Position numbers and translations under genes: made by a program. The notes below the pieces were generated by a model. It did not search any database and was not told the DNA's origin. It was given only the letters and a program-made list of their open reading frames with translations. A DNA stretch of 8,150 bases, taken from positions 1 through 8,150 of the forward strand of contig JAEXBK010000060.1 of assembly GCA_023394035.1 (NCBI GenBank), read 5' to 3'. The DNA is from Bacillota bacterium (GTDB lineage Bacteria; Bacillota; Clostridia; Peptostreptococcales; Anaerovoracaceae). This document shows positions 1-7,140 of the stretch, one piece after another (within the stretch, counting starts at the first letter, position 1; every line of letters begins with the position of its first letter).

Positions 1-1006
1 CGCCAAGACTCTTAAGCATTTCGCATTTTGCAAGAATCTGAACCTCAGGGAAAAGATATGAAGTAGTCTTTTTGTCGTCTTTGATCTTTTCCATTACTGC
101 TTTATTCGGAATTGCATATGTAAGATATTCAAAATTCTTAAGCGCCGTGTTCTTAGCCATCATAAAGTCTATCCATTTTTCGGCATTTTCCTTATTTTCG
201 GCTGCTGCAGGAATCGCCCACATATCGAGAAACTCCTCACTTCCCTCCTCAGGCAGTACAAACTCAAGATCCGGATTTGATTCCTGCGAATAAAGCACTT
301 CTCCGCTCCAAACTACAGCTATATCGGCAGATCCGCCTATTGCAAGATCGCGTGCCGAATCATTTGCATATTTGTAAACAAGCGGTTTTTGTTCCGTAAG
401 ATACTTTGTCGCTTCCGCAAGCTCCTTTTCGTCGACCGTGTTAAGAGAATATCCCTTAGCCTTGAGAGCTATAGCAAAGGTATCTCTTATGCTGTCCGGC
501 ATTACGATCTGCTGGCTGTATTTAGAATTCCAAAGATCGTTCCATGACTTTATTTCGCCTTCTTTTATCTTCTTTGTGTTGTATATGATTCCGAGAGTTC
601 CGTATGTGTAAGGAACAGAATGCTTGTTGCCTTCGTCAAACTGCGCCGCCTTTTCGAGATATTTCCCGTCTATGTTTTCTATATTCGGAGCGTTTGCATA
701 GTCTATTTCTGCAAGAAGGTTCTCGCCATTCATCTTCTCTATCATGTAATCGGATGCACATATTACGTCGTATTTTACCGACTGATTTGCTATTACAGGA
801 TACATTTCCTCGTTAGTATCAAAGGTATCAAGCACGACCGTGATGCCCGTCTCGTTTTCAAATTCGTCGATAAGCTCAGGGTCTATATAATCCCCGAAGC
901 CATAGACCTTTACTTCTCCGTTCTTTGCTCCGCCGCCGCATGAAGTCAGCATAACAGCGGAAGCAGCCATCAAAAGCATCAAAATAAGTGCGATTTTCTT
1001 TTTCAT
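1..1006 (-). CDS. potD: PotD, spermidine/putrescine ABC transporter substrate-binding lipoprotein (3' end cut by window)
   Basis: This is the extracellular polyamine-binding component of the PotABCD importer. Translating from the ATG at 1006 gives 335 codons before the window edge. The N-terminus is a lipoprotein signal: KKK, a hydrophobic stretch, then the lipobox L20-T-S-C23 followed by GGG, so the mature protein should be anchored by Cys23. The mature start, reading VYGFGDYIDPELIDEFENET, matches the opening of PotD-family proteins, as do later segments such as ASDYMIEKM, GTLGIIYN and VVWSGEVLYS. Family members are around 350 residues, so only a few are probably missing. The start overlaps the potC stop as ATGA, and a strong GGAGGTG site precedes it at 1014-1020, which suits a binding protein needed in excess. 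Near the C-terminus the segment EFLDMWAIP keeps the Asp of the usual W-x-D ligand pair but appears to have Phe for the Trp. PotD versus the closely related PotF cannot be settled from the sequence alone, but the operon favours PotD. Confidence 0.95.
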   Translation of the reverse strand, partial: MKKKIALILMLLMAASAVMLTSCGGGAKNGEVKVYGFGDYIDPELIDEFENETGITVVLDTFDTNEEMYPVIANQSVKYDVICASDYMIEKMNGENLLAEIDYANAPNIENIDGKYLEKAAQFDEGNKHSVPYTYGTLGIIYNTKKIKEGEIKSWNDLWNSKYSQQIVMPDSIRDTFAIALKAKGYSLNTVDEKELAEATKYLTEQKPLVYKYANDSARDLAIGGSADIAVVWSGEVLYSQESNPDLEFVLPEEGSEEFLDMWAIPAAAENKENAEKWIDFMMAKNTALKNFEYLTYAIPNKAVMEKIKDDKKTTSYLFPEVQILAKCEMLKSLG

Positions 1007-1782
1007 CTTTTTTTCACCTCCGTGCGGTCCGTTATAACGTTTACCGCAACCAATATCACCAAAACTATAACGAATATCACCGTTGAAAGTGCAAACAATG
1101 TAGGTCGTATTCCCACCTTAACCTGACTGTATATCAGCGTAGAGATTGTATTAATACCTGCACCTCTCGTAAAGTGTGTTATTACGAAATCATCTACCGA
1201 CATCGTAAAAGCAAGAAGTGCTCCTGACACTATGCCCGGCATGAGGTCAGGCAGAACGACTTTCCTGAAAGCATATGACGGAGTAGCACCGAGATCGAGC
1301 GCCGCTTCATATGCGTTAGGTGTAAGCTGCTTGAACTTCGGCAATACCGAAAGTATCACATAAGGTATGCAGAATGTCACATGCGAAAGCATTACCGTGC
1401 CCCACGAAAGCGAGATATTGAATACGAGAAACATCATCATCAGCGATATTCCTATTACTATATCGGCATTCAAAAGCGGTATATTGTTGAAGGCAAGAAG
1501 CGTGTTTTGATTCTTCTTCTTCATTGCCATCATCCCGATGCAGGCAAGCGTTCCGATTATCGTCGCTATTATCGAAGCGCATATCGCTATCGAAAACGTG
1601 TTAATTATCGCTTGCATTATCTGATCGTTGCCGAACATCTGTCTATACCACGATGTTGAAAATCCGCTCCAAACAGACATTGATCTGCTCTTATTAAAGG
1701 AAAGCACTATAAGAGTAAATATAGGCAGATAGAGGAAGAGCAGGATTATTCCGAGATATGTACGTTTCAGAGCTTTTATCAT
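1003..1782 (-). CDS. potC: PotC, spermidine/putrescine ABC transporter permease
   Basis: This is the second of the two membrane-spanning subunits of the polyamine importer; it forms the channel together with PotB. The 259 residues are the usual PotC length and contain about six hydrophobic segments (roughly 8-29, 58-86, 100-122, 128-148, 178-200 and 232-252). The cytoplasmic EAA loop that docks on the ATPase is at residues 159-183 (EAALDLGAT followed 15 residues later by MPG). The motif SVDDFVIT at 195-202 is characteristic of PotC rather than PotB. The ATG at 1782 overlaps the potB stop by 4 bp (ATGA), and a purine-rich GGGAGGGGG site lies 7 bp upstream inside potB, so translation is probably coupled. 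The stop overlaps the potD start in the same way. Nothing looks truncated or unusual. Confidence 0.95.
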   Translation of the reverse strand: MIKALKRTYLGIILLFLYLPIFTLIVLSFNKSRSMSVWSGFSTSWYRQMFGNDQIMQAIINTFSIAICASIIATIIGTLACIGMMAMKKKNQNTLLAFNNIPLLNADIVIGISLMMMFLVFNISLSWGTVMLSHVTFCIPYVILSVLPKFKQLTPNAYEAALDLGATPSYAFRKVVLPDLMPGIVSGALLAFTMSVDDFVITHFTRGAGINTISTLIYSQVKVGIRPTLFALSTVIFVIVLVILVAVNVITDRTEVKKR

Positions 1783-2591
1783 ATCAGATCCCCCTCCCCG
1801 TTCTTATCTATGCGCGAAAGGAGCGCCATGCTTATTACTATGAATATCATCATTACAAGAGAAAGTCCCGACCCGAGATTCCAGTTGGATGAGGTCGTAA
1901 ACTCCTGCTCGATTATATTTCCTATGAGGTGTATCTTGCCTCCGCCCAGCATATTTGATATTGCAAATGTCGTAAGTGAAGGAACAAATACCATTGTTAC
2001 CCCGCTTGCGATTCCGGGAAGTGCAAGCGGAATCATGATGTCTTTGATTACGCCTGCCTTTGTTGCTCCGAGATCATACGCAGCCTCTACTATGTCGTCT
2101 CCTATCTTCATCATTGAGTTGTATATAGGCATCACCATGAACGGCAAAAAGTCGTACACCATTCCGAGAACTATAGCATAAGGTGTGTTTATAAGCTTAA
2201 GCTCCGGAAGCCCTATCATGCCGGCAACGACATTTATCAGTCCGTTTCTTTCTAAAAGCACCTGCCATGCCATAGTCCTGAGCAGGAAATTCATCCACAT
2301 AGGAAGTACGAATATGAAAACCATAAAGCCTTTTTTGCCTATTTTGCTGTTTCTTAAGATGAGTGCAAGCGGAATCGAAAGAATCAGGCATATAAGCGTA
2401 CTTATAAATGCAAGAAGAAGCGCAAGCCAAAGCGCCTTGAAGTGCTCAGCCCCGAATATTGCAGCTATATTTGATATTGTAAATGCTCCGCTTCTGTCGG
2501 TCAGACCGTAATATGCGATTACGGCAAGTGGTATCACCGTGCCGGCTATGATCCAAACGATAAATGGAACCGAAAATCTTCTTTTATACAT
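1779..2591 (-). CDS. potB: PotB, spermidine/putrescine ABC transporter permease
   Basis: This is the first membrane-spanning subunit of the polyamine importer. The 270 residues include about six hydrophobic segments (roughly 9-29, 52-80, 89-112, 136-156, 186-212 and 242-260). The EAA loop for contact with PotA is at 169-193 (EAAYDLGAT, then LPG). The segment VFVPSLTTFAISNMLGGGK at 201-219 is a strong PotB-like signature. The ATG at 2591 lies inside the end of potA: the two frames overlap by 8 bp (2584-2591). A GAGGAGG site inside the potA tail sits about 12 bp upstream of the ATG, rather far, so reinitiation after potA may contribute. Position between potA and potC matches the usual potABCD order. 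Confidence 0.95.
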   Translation of the reverse strand: MYKRRFSVPFIVWIIAGTVIPLAVIAYYGLTDRSGAFTISNIAAIFGAEHFKALWLALLLAFISTLICLILSIPLALILRNSKIGKKGFMVFIFVLPMWMNFLLRTMAWQVLLERNGLINVVAGMIGLPELKLINTPYAIVLGMVYDFLPFMVMPIYNSMMKIGDDIVEAAYDLGATKAGVIKDIMIPLALPGIASGVTMVFVPSLTTFAISNMLGGGKIHLIGNIIEQEFTTSSNWNLGSGLSLVMMIFIVISMALLSRIDKNGEGDLI

Positions 2592-3654
2592 CTATCTCGA
2601 TTGCCTCCTCGTCCTTTGACTGAGGTTTATTCATTATCTGTATGTTAAACGGCGTCACATCTATGCTTACCTGTTCTCCCACAGGATGGCTGACCGTATT
2701 CTGAGCAAGCCATGTTATTCCGCCTGCTTCGATTTCCATTTCGTAGAAGGTTCCGATAAATACGTTATGTATTATTCTTCCTTCCATCCTACCCTCGCCC
2801 GGTGCCTTTATAAGGACATCCTCAGGTCGTATTACTACGTCCACAGGCTTATTATTTCCGAATCCTGAATCCACACAATCAAAGACAGTACCTGCAATCT
2901 GAACGAGGCGGTCTTTGATCATTATGCCGTCAACTATATTGCTGTCGCCTATAAAGTCTGCAACAAAAGCATTTTCCGGCTCGTTGTATATTTCCTCAGG
3001 GGTTCCCATCTGCTGTATATATCCGCCGTTCATTACAACGACCTTATCGCTCATCGTAAGAGCTTCCTCCTGATCGTGTGTAACGTAAAGGAATGTAATG
3101 CCGAGCTCATTTTTGAGCCTGATGAGCTCATACTGCATGTCCTGCCTTAATTTCAGGTCGAGCGCTCCAAGCGGTTCATCGAGCAAAAGCAGCTTAGGCT
3201 CATTGACTATGGCGCGTGCCATAGCAATTCTCTGCTGTTGGCCTCCCGAAAGTGAGTCTATGCGTCTCTTCTCGTAGCCTGCAAGGTTTACGAGCTTCAG
3301 AACGTATTTTATCTTATCTTTTATGTATTGATCTGTTTTGCCGCTTATCTTGAGTCCGAAGGCTATGTTATCCTCGATATTCATGTGAGGAAAAAGTGCG
3401 TATTTCTGAAACACCGTATTTATGTGTCTCTTATTAGGCGGAACTGCCGTAATGTCTTTCCCTTCAAAAATAACCGAGCCTTTATCAGGTGTTTCAAAGC
3501 CTCCGACTATTCTCAAAGTCGTGGTCTTACCGCATCCCGAAGGGCCAAGCAGAGTAATAAACTCGTTCTGCCCCACTGCAAGATCAAATTCATCAAGCAC
3601 GAGAGTATCTTCAAATGATTTGCTTATATTAACAAGTTCAACAAGAGGCGCCAT
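2584..3654 (-). CDS. potA: PotA, spermidine/putrescine ABC transporter ATP-binding protein
   Basis: This is the cytoplasmic ATPase that powers polyamine import through PotB and PotC. All nucleotide-binding motifs are intact: Walker A GPSGCGKT at residues 37-44, Q-loop glutamine 83, ABC signature LSGGQQQ at 135-141, Walker B LLLLDE at 155-160, D-loop around ALD 164-166, and the switch histidine 193 within THDQEEAL. The segment HINTVFQKYALFPHM (78-91) and the signature are typical of the PotA/CysA/MalK importer class. A C-terminal TOBE-type region follows from about 270 to 345 (IRPEDV at 275-280). The 356 residues fit the family (about 350-380). The start has an AGAAAGGA site just upstream and lies 18 bp after the stop of the regulator gene, so both are on one transcript. 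Confidence 0.96.
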   Translation of the reverse strand: MAPLVELVNISKSFEDTLVLDEFDLAVGQNEFITLLGPSGCGKTTTLRIVGGFETPDKGSVIFEGKDITAVPPNKRHINTVFQKYALFPHMNIEDNIAFGLKISGKTDQYIKDKIKYVLKLVNLAGYEKRRIDSLSGGQQQRIAMARAIVNEPKLLLLDEPLGALDLKLRQDMQYELIRLKNELGITFLYVTHDQEEALTMSDKVVVMNGGYIQQMGTPEEIYNEPENAFVADFIGDSNIVDGIMIKDRLVQIAGTVFDCVDSGFGNNKPVDVVIRPEDVLIKAPGEGRMEGRIIHNVFIGTFYEMEIEAGGITWLAQNTVSHPVGEQVSIDVTPFNIQIMNKPQSKDEEAIEIDV

Positions 3655-3672
3655 GGTCTTTCCTTTCTATGA

Positions 3673-4215
3673 TTAAAAGCTCGGCGGAGTGCTTATCCAG
3701 ATAAGCTCGGAGCCGTTCTTCGATGTTATAAAATGAGGTTTATCTGCCGTGTAGTAAAATGCTTCTCCGGCTTTTGCTGTATATTTTTTAGTTCCGAGAT
3801 GTATAGTTATCTTTCCTTTGAGGACATAACCGAACTCTTCCCCCTCGTGAGGTGTATCAGGATATGTGCTTCCGCCCGCCTGCAAATGAAGCCTTATAGG
3901 TTCCATTTCGTTTTTTTGGGCATTAGGTATAATCCAGCTAATCGTATTTTTTTGTATCGGATCCTTCTTTTCAAAGTAGTCGCTGCTTCCGAAAACAATC
4001 TGTTCTTCGTCATCCTCTTCGCTGAAAAAATCGGCAAGCCTAGCACCGAGACATTGAAGTATGTCCTCAAGCGTTGAAATTGACGGTGAGGTCATATTCC
4101 TCTCAAGCTGAGAAATAAAGCCCTTTGAAAGCTCCGCCCTGTCCGCAAGCTCCTCCTGCGTAAGTCCGTTGACTATTCGCAGCTCCTTGATTTTTTTGCC
4201 GATATCCGTATACAT
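3673..4215 (-). CDS. XRE-family regulator with C-terminal cupin domain, probable regulator of the pot operon
   Basis: A DNA-binding protein of the HTH-plus-cupin type, the architecture of PuuR. Residues 5-60 form an HTH_3 (lambda-repressor-like) domain: IGKKIKELRIVNGLTQEEL, then the recognition helix region KGFISQLERN at 31-40 and SISTLEDI at 45-52. Residues 61-75 are an acidic linker. Residues 105-178 form a small cupin barrel with HEGEEFGYVLKG (123-134) and DKPHF (158-162), where a small ligand could be sensed. It is the first gene of the pot operon, behind promoter and inverted repeat at 4228-4293, and 18 bp before potA. XRE-cupin genes next to potABCD are common in Firmicutes and are thought to control polyamine uptake; ligand and sign of regulation are inference here. 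The start at 4215 has an AGAAAGG site 7 bp upstream. I give no gene symbol because puuR would imply a putrescine catabolism role not shown. Confidence 0.9.
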   Translation of the reverse strand: MYTDIGKKIKELRIVNGLTQEELADRAELSKGFISQLERNMTSPSISTLEDILQCLGARLADFFSEEDDEEQIVFGSSDYFEKKDPIQKNTISWIIPNAQKNEMEPIRLHLQAGGSTYPDTPHEGEEFGYVLKGKITIHLGTKKYTAKAGEAFYYTADKPHFITSKNGSELIWISTPPSF

Positions 4216-4227
4216 GTAAATACCTTT

Positions 4228-4244
4228 CTAAACATTTTGTTTAG
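4228..4244. promoter_or_regulatory. Candidate operator: perfect 7-3-7 inverted repeat in the pot operon leader
   Basis: The sequence CTAAACA-TTT-TGTTTAG is a perfect inverted repeat with 7-bp arms. It starts 15 bases downstream of the expected transcription start and touches the ribosome binding site of the regulator gene (4223-4229). A further half-site GTTTAC on the minus strand (4250-4255) forms a second, overlapping dyad with one arm (GTTTA, 7 bp, TAAAC). The most likely use is autoregulation by the XRE-cupin protein encoded directly downstream; this is inferred from position only. Confidence 0.55.
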
Positions 4245-4265
4245 TATTTGTAAACTCATTAAGCA

Positions 4266-4293
4266 ATTATATATCATATGCGTCAAAAGTCAA
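4266..4293 (-). promoter_or_regulatory. Sigma-A promoter of the regulator-potABCD operon
   Basis: On the minus strand a -35 box TTGACT (4288-4293) is followed by a 16-bp spacer and a perfect -10 box TATAAT (4266-4271). Transcription should begin near 4259, giving a leader of about 45 bases before the regulator start at 4215. The promoter lies directly behind the terminator of the preceding unit, so the pot operon is transcriptionally insulated. Confidence 0.85.
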
Positions 4294-4310
4294 TACGGTA
4301 TGGGCATCAA

Positions 4311-4357
4311 AATAAAAAAATGCCGCAAGCTGAAAGCGTTACCGCCTGCCTGCGACA
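4311..4357 (-). terminator. Rho-independent terminator of the carD-membrane protein unit
   Basis: On the minus strand TGTCGCAGGC (4348-4357) pairs with GCTTGCGGCA (4321-4330) over 10 bp including two G-U pairs. The stem continues inward with AGGCG/CGCTT across a GTAA loop and a 3-base bulge. It is followed by TTTTTTTATT (4311-4320). It begins 21 bases after the stop of the 97-residue membrane protein. Confidence 0.88.
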
Positions 4358-4378
4358 TTCGACGTCGAATCATTCTGT

Positions 4379-4672
4379 TCAGTTTAGCTCCGTATCAGCT
4401 TTTTTCGCAAACTTGATTACACGATTATACAGCAAAAGACTCGGCAATACCGAAAGCTGCATCAAAAACTGTATTCCCTCCGGGCGATTTGAAAATATCC
4501 TGAAGATTATATATGCATTTGCAGCTATGATACATGCCGTCAACCCTATCATAAGGTATTTATTTTGGGCTTCCACATTGTGCAGCTTACGATATGCCGT
4601 TACTCCGGTATATATCCACAGGGGAAGTCCTAATAATGAAATAATAATATATCCGAGTATATATCCGTTCAC
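4379..4672 (-). CDS. Small three-helix membrane protein of unknown function (GTG start)
   Basis: I do not recognise a family. The 97-residue product has three hydrophobic segments, roughly residues 4-24, 38-60 and 66-84. A basic stretch lies between the first two (YRKLHNVEAQNK) and a short charged cytoplasmic-looking tail follows (KFAKKADTELN). By the positive-inside rule the first loop and the C-terminus are probably cytoplasmic, but this conflicts for a three-helix protein with a short N-terminus, so topology is uncertain. The initiation codon is GTG at 4672, chosen because AAGGAG lies 5 bp upstream; no ATG is available nearby. The gene follows the CarD-like gene by 62 bp without a convincing promoter or terminator in between, and a terminator follows it, so the two are probably cotranscribed. 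Evidence that it is real: ribosome binding site, membrane-like composition, and a snug fit between carD and the terminator. Confidence 0.72.
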   Translation of the reverse strand: MNGYILGYIIISLLGLPLWIYTGVTAYRKLHNVEAQNKYLMIGLTACIIAANAYIIFRIFSNRPEGIQFLMQLSVLPSLLLYNRVIKFAKKADTELN

Positions 4673-4734
4673 GCCTGCTCCTTAATTAAAATTGTTTACT
4701 GACTTAGCTTATCGCATTTTAGTCCGCTTAAGCC

Positions 4735-5238
4735 CTACTGTGCAGAAAATCGTTTATATATTTTCTCTCCGATAGCCTCTCGATCTGTATTAAGGGCTAC
4801 CGCAAATTCACCGAACAAAAGATCCTCTGCCTTCTTCATAAAGCGCTTATCAATCTGCCCGAGATTCTTATTCTGTTCAGATGCTTCTATTGATTTTTTG
4901 TATATCGTCTTTGTCAGTGAGAGCAGTTCTCTGCAATTATGCGTATCAAGAATCTCCTGATAATGCTGTGAAAGCTGCTGCATGCTTCTGCTTTTAAAGT
5001 CATCCGTTTTGATTGAGTCAATATCATCTATCAAAGCCTTCGCTTCGTCCGCACTTATCACAGGGCGTATAGAAACCTTCTCATTATCTATAGGCGCATA
5101 TATTGCCCCGCTTTGAAAAACAGGATCAAGAAAATAATACAGCCTGTCATTATCCTCCACAAAATCAGGCGTGTCGATTTTGGTCACCCGGCATACCCCT
5201 ATTGCGCCATACATAACAAGATCATTTTTCTTGAACAT
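4735..5238 (-). CDS. CarD/CdnL-like transcriptional regulator (RNA polymerase-interacting protein)
   Basis: A 167-residue cytoplasmic protein of the CarD_CdnL_TRCF family. The N-terminal 60 residues fit the Tudor-like RNA-polymerase interaction domain: NDLVMYGAIGVCRV at 5-18 (the family's 'G-D-x-V-x-Y-x-x-x-G-V' pattern), a YYFLDPVF strand, and IYAPIDNEKVSIRPVIS at 46-62. The rest is helical, ending in KRFMKKAEDLLFGEFAVALN (131-150), the typical C-terminal helical region that in CarD contacts the promoter near the -10 edge. Family proteins bind the RNA polymerase beta subunit and stabilise the open complex, often affecting rRNA and stress genes; Clostridia usually carry several paralogues, so the exact role here is unknown. 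The start at 5238 has AAGGAG 11 bp upstream, a rather long spacing over a T-run. It has its own promoter at 5290-5318 and is probably cotranscribed with the membrane protein gene downstream. Confidence 0.87.
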   Translation of the reverse strand: MFKKNDLVMYGAIGVCRVTKIDTPDFVEDNDRLYYFLDPVFQSGAIYAPIDNEKVSIRPVISADEAKALIDDIDSIKTDDFKSRSMQQLSQHYQEILDTHNCRELLSLTKTIYKKSIEASEQNKNLGQIDKRFMKKAEDLLFGEFAVALNTDREAIGEKIYKRFSAQ

Positions 5239-5289
5239 TAAAAAAACAGCTCCTTACTCACCTTCCAATGATATAGTCTAATTTATTAT

Positions 5290-5318
5290 ATTATATCACA
5301 AAATTAAAAAAATTTGAA
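5290..5318 (-). promoter_or_regulatory. Promoter of the carD-like gene with extended -10
   Basis: On the minus strand the -10 box TATAAT (5290-5295) is preceded by TGA, giving an extended TGnTATAAT element. A weak -35 TTCAAA (5313-5318) lies 17 bp upstream. A second TATAAT overlaps at 5285-5290. The spacer and upstream part are A/T-rich. The rest of this 192-base intergenic stretch (5239-5430) holds the antiporter's terminator and a 9-bp direct repeat. Confidence 0.7.
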
Positions 5319-5346
5319 GATTATTTATCAGAAAGATGTCAGAACC

Positions 5347-5365
5347 GCAAAATAGTGCAAAATAG
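5347..5365. repeat. Short tandem direct repeat, GCAAAATAG twice
   Basis: GCAAAATAG occurs at 5347-5355 and again at 5357-5365, a 10-bp period, overlapping the right end of the antiporter's terminator hairpin. It is probably incidental. Confidence 0.35.
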
Positions 5366-5391
5366 GCGTCGCCCGCATGGGCAACGCCTAT
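5362..5391 (-). terminator. Hairpin terminator after the NhaC antiporter
   Basis: ATAGGCGTTGCCC pairs with GGGCGACGCCTAT over 13 bp (one G-U pair) around a four-base loop, beginning about 40 bases after the antiporter stop codon. The T-tract on the minus strand is poor (TTT, then TATTTTG about ten bases on), so termination may be incomplete. A T-tract is also absent in the other direction. Confidence 0.72.
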
Positions 5392-5430
5392 CGAATTCGT
5401 TATATTTCGTTTGCTTAAGCCTTGAAAATA

Positions 5431-7068
5431 TTATTCAGATTCCTTGCCGTACTGGATTCTGATTACATAAAGCGTAATCATCATAAGAACGATTGCGATT
5501 GGAAGTGAAATGAATACGTTCTGAACAAATGCAGCTATGATGTATGAAACGAATGATACAGCTGCAACTGTAAGCGCGTACGGAAGCTGCGTATTAACGT
5601 GGTTAATATGATTGCTCTGAGCACCTGCCGACGCCATAATTGTAGTATCGGAAATAGGTGAGCAATGGTCACCGCATACAGCACCTGCCATACAAGCTGA
5701 CATTGAAAGGATAAGCATTGTTTCGTTTGTACCCTGGAAGATAGGAACTACGATAGGAATAAGTATCCCGAATGTACCCCATGAAGTTCCGGTAGCAAAT
5801 GAAAGACCGACAGCAATAAGGAATATTACCGCAGGAAGGAAGTTGAGCATACCTTCCGCTCCGCCCTTTACGAGTGCTTCTACGAACTGCTTAGCGCCGA
5901 GGCTGTCCGTCATAGCCTTGAGTGTCCATGCAAATGTAAGAATCATTATAGCAGGAACCATTGCCTTAAATCCTTCAGGGAAAGCTTCCATAGCTTCTTT
6001 GAAGGTAAGAACTCTTCTTGCAATATACCAAACGATTGCAAGTATCAGCGCAACCATGCCGCCTATCGAAAGACCTACCGAGGCATCGGTATTCGAGAAC
6101 GAATCAATAAAGGTTTCGCCGTCAAAGAATCCGCCTGCGAAAAGCATGAATATAACGCATATGAGAATGAGTGCAATTACAGGAACGATCATGTCCTTTA
6201 CCTGACCGTTGCCGTGAATCGAATCATCATCAGCATCTGCATACGGTCTGTCGGCTGTTGTGAAGAGATCGTTATTGTGAATCGCATTTTCTTCGTGTAT
6301 ACGCATCGGACCGTAATCAAACTGGAAGAATACGAGACCGAGCATCATAACGAGTGTGAGAAGTGCATAGAAGTTATAAGGGATGCAACGAATAAAGAGC
6401 GAGAATCCGTCCTCACCTTCTACGAATCCCGTAACCGCAGCAGCCCATGATGAAATTGGAGCTATGATGCAGACAGGTGCTGCAGTAGCATCGATCAGAT
6501 AAGCCAGCTTTGCACGCGAGATATGGTGCTTGTCCGTTACAGGTCTCATAACGGCACCTACTGTCAGACAGTTGAAATAGTCATCGATGAAGATGAGGCA
6601 TCCGAGAAGAATAGTAGCAAGTGATGCGCCTCTTCTTGTCTTGATGCGTGTTTCCGCCCATTTACCGAATGAAGCAGAAGCCCCTGTCTTGTTCATCATG
6701 GCTACAAGCCATCCGAGCAGGACAAGGAATATGAGGATACCCATGTTGTAGCTGTCAGCAAGGCTTGCTACAACGCCGTCTGTCATAACGTGAGTAAGGA
6801 TTCCGAAGAATGTTACCTTAGCACCGCCAAGACCGATTGACCACAGTATACCACCACTGAGAATACCTATGAAGAGCGAACTGTAAACCTCTTTAGTAAT
6901 AAGTGCTAAGCCTATAGCGATTACAGGCGGCAAAAGTGATAAAACTGTTGCATAGAGGTTAGGTTCATACTCTGCGCCATCTTCTGCCATTGCGATAAGA
7001 GGCATGCTCATTACGAATATGAGCGCCAGTGCAACGACAAAGACGACTTTTGATCTGGAAATTTTCAT
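5431..7068 (-). CDS. NhaC-family Na+/H+ antiporter
   Basis: A 545-residue integral membrane transporter of the NhaC family (COG1757), which exchanges Na+ (sometimes organic acids, as in the malate/lactate antiporter MleN) for protons. It has about 12 or more hydrophobic segments and a charged cytoplasmic-looking loop at about 250-292. Family motifs are intact: LIFIDDYFNCLTVGAV (158-173), ATAAPVCIIAPISSW (194-208), ATGTSWGTFGILIPI (425-439) and CGDHCSPISDTTIMASAG (465-482) followed by the HINHVNTQLPYAL segment. The acidic pair DD at 162-163 and the D467/D474 region are likely ion-path residues by analogy. The N-terminus resembles a cleavable signal peptide ending at AMA-ED (residues 26-30). 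GGGAGGA lies 6 bp before the ATG. The gene stands alone between its own promoter (7112-7140) and terminator (5362-5391). The transported substrate cannot be read from sequence, so no gene symbol is given. Confidence 0.9.
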   Translation of the reverse strand: MKISRSKVVFVVALALIFVMSMPLIAMAEDGAEYEPNLYATVLSLLPPVIAIGLALITKEVYSSLFIGILSGGILWSIGLGGAKVTFFGILTHVMTDGVVASLADSYNMGILIFLVLLGWLVAMMNKTGASASFGKWAETRIKTRRGASLATILLGCLIFIDDYFNCLTVGAVMRPVTDKHHISRAKLAYLIDATAAPVCIIAPISSWAAAVTGFVEGEDGFSLFIRCIPYNFYALLTLVMMLGLVFFQFDYGPMRIHEENAIHNNDLFTTADRPYADADDDSIHGNGQVKDMIVPVIALILICVIFMLFAGGFFDGETFIDSFSNTDASVGLSIGGMVALILAIVWYIARRVLTFKEAMEAFPEGFKAMVPAIMILTFAWTLKAMTDSLGAKQFVEALVKGGAEGMLNFLPAVIFLIAVGLSFATGTSWGTFGILIPIVVPIFQGTNETMLILSMSACMAGAVCGDHCSPISDTTIMASAGAQSNHINHVNTQLPYALTVAAVSFVSYIIAAFVQNVFISLPIAIVLMMITLYVIRIQYGKESE

Positions 7069-7111
7069 AAAAAGTCCTCCCTAATCATTGAAATATTAAT
7101 CCAATATATGT

Positions 7112-7140
7112 AATTTAACACCTATTAGTTAAAAAGTCAA
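7112..7140 (-). promoter_or_regulatory. Promoter of the NhaC antiporter gene
   Basis: On the minus strand a -35 box TTGACT (7135-7140) is separated by 17 bp from a -10 box TAAATT (7112-7117), preceded by TGT, which gives an extended TGn element. The expected start near 7105 leaves a leader of about 37 bases, too short for a riboswitch. Confidence 0.75.

Noticed and set aside
604..943. Plus-strand open frames opposite potD
   Set aside because: They lie antisense to potD, whose reading frame is unmistakable, and their translations have no domain-like features.
5843..6450. Plus-strand open frames opposite the NhaC antiporter gene
   Set aside because: Antisense shadows of a conserved transporter gene with intact motifs; no ribosome binding site was seen.
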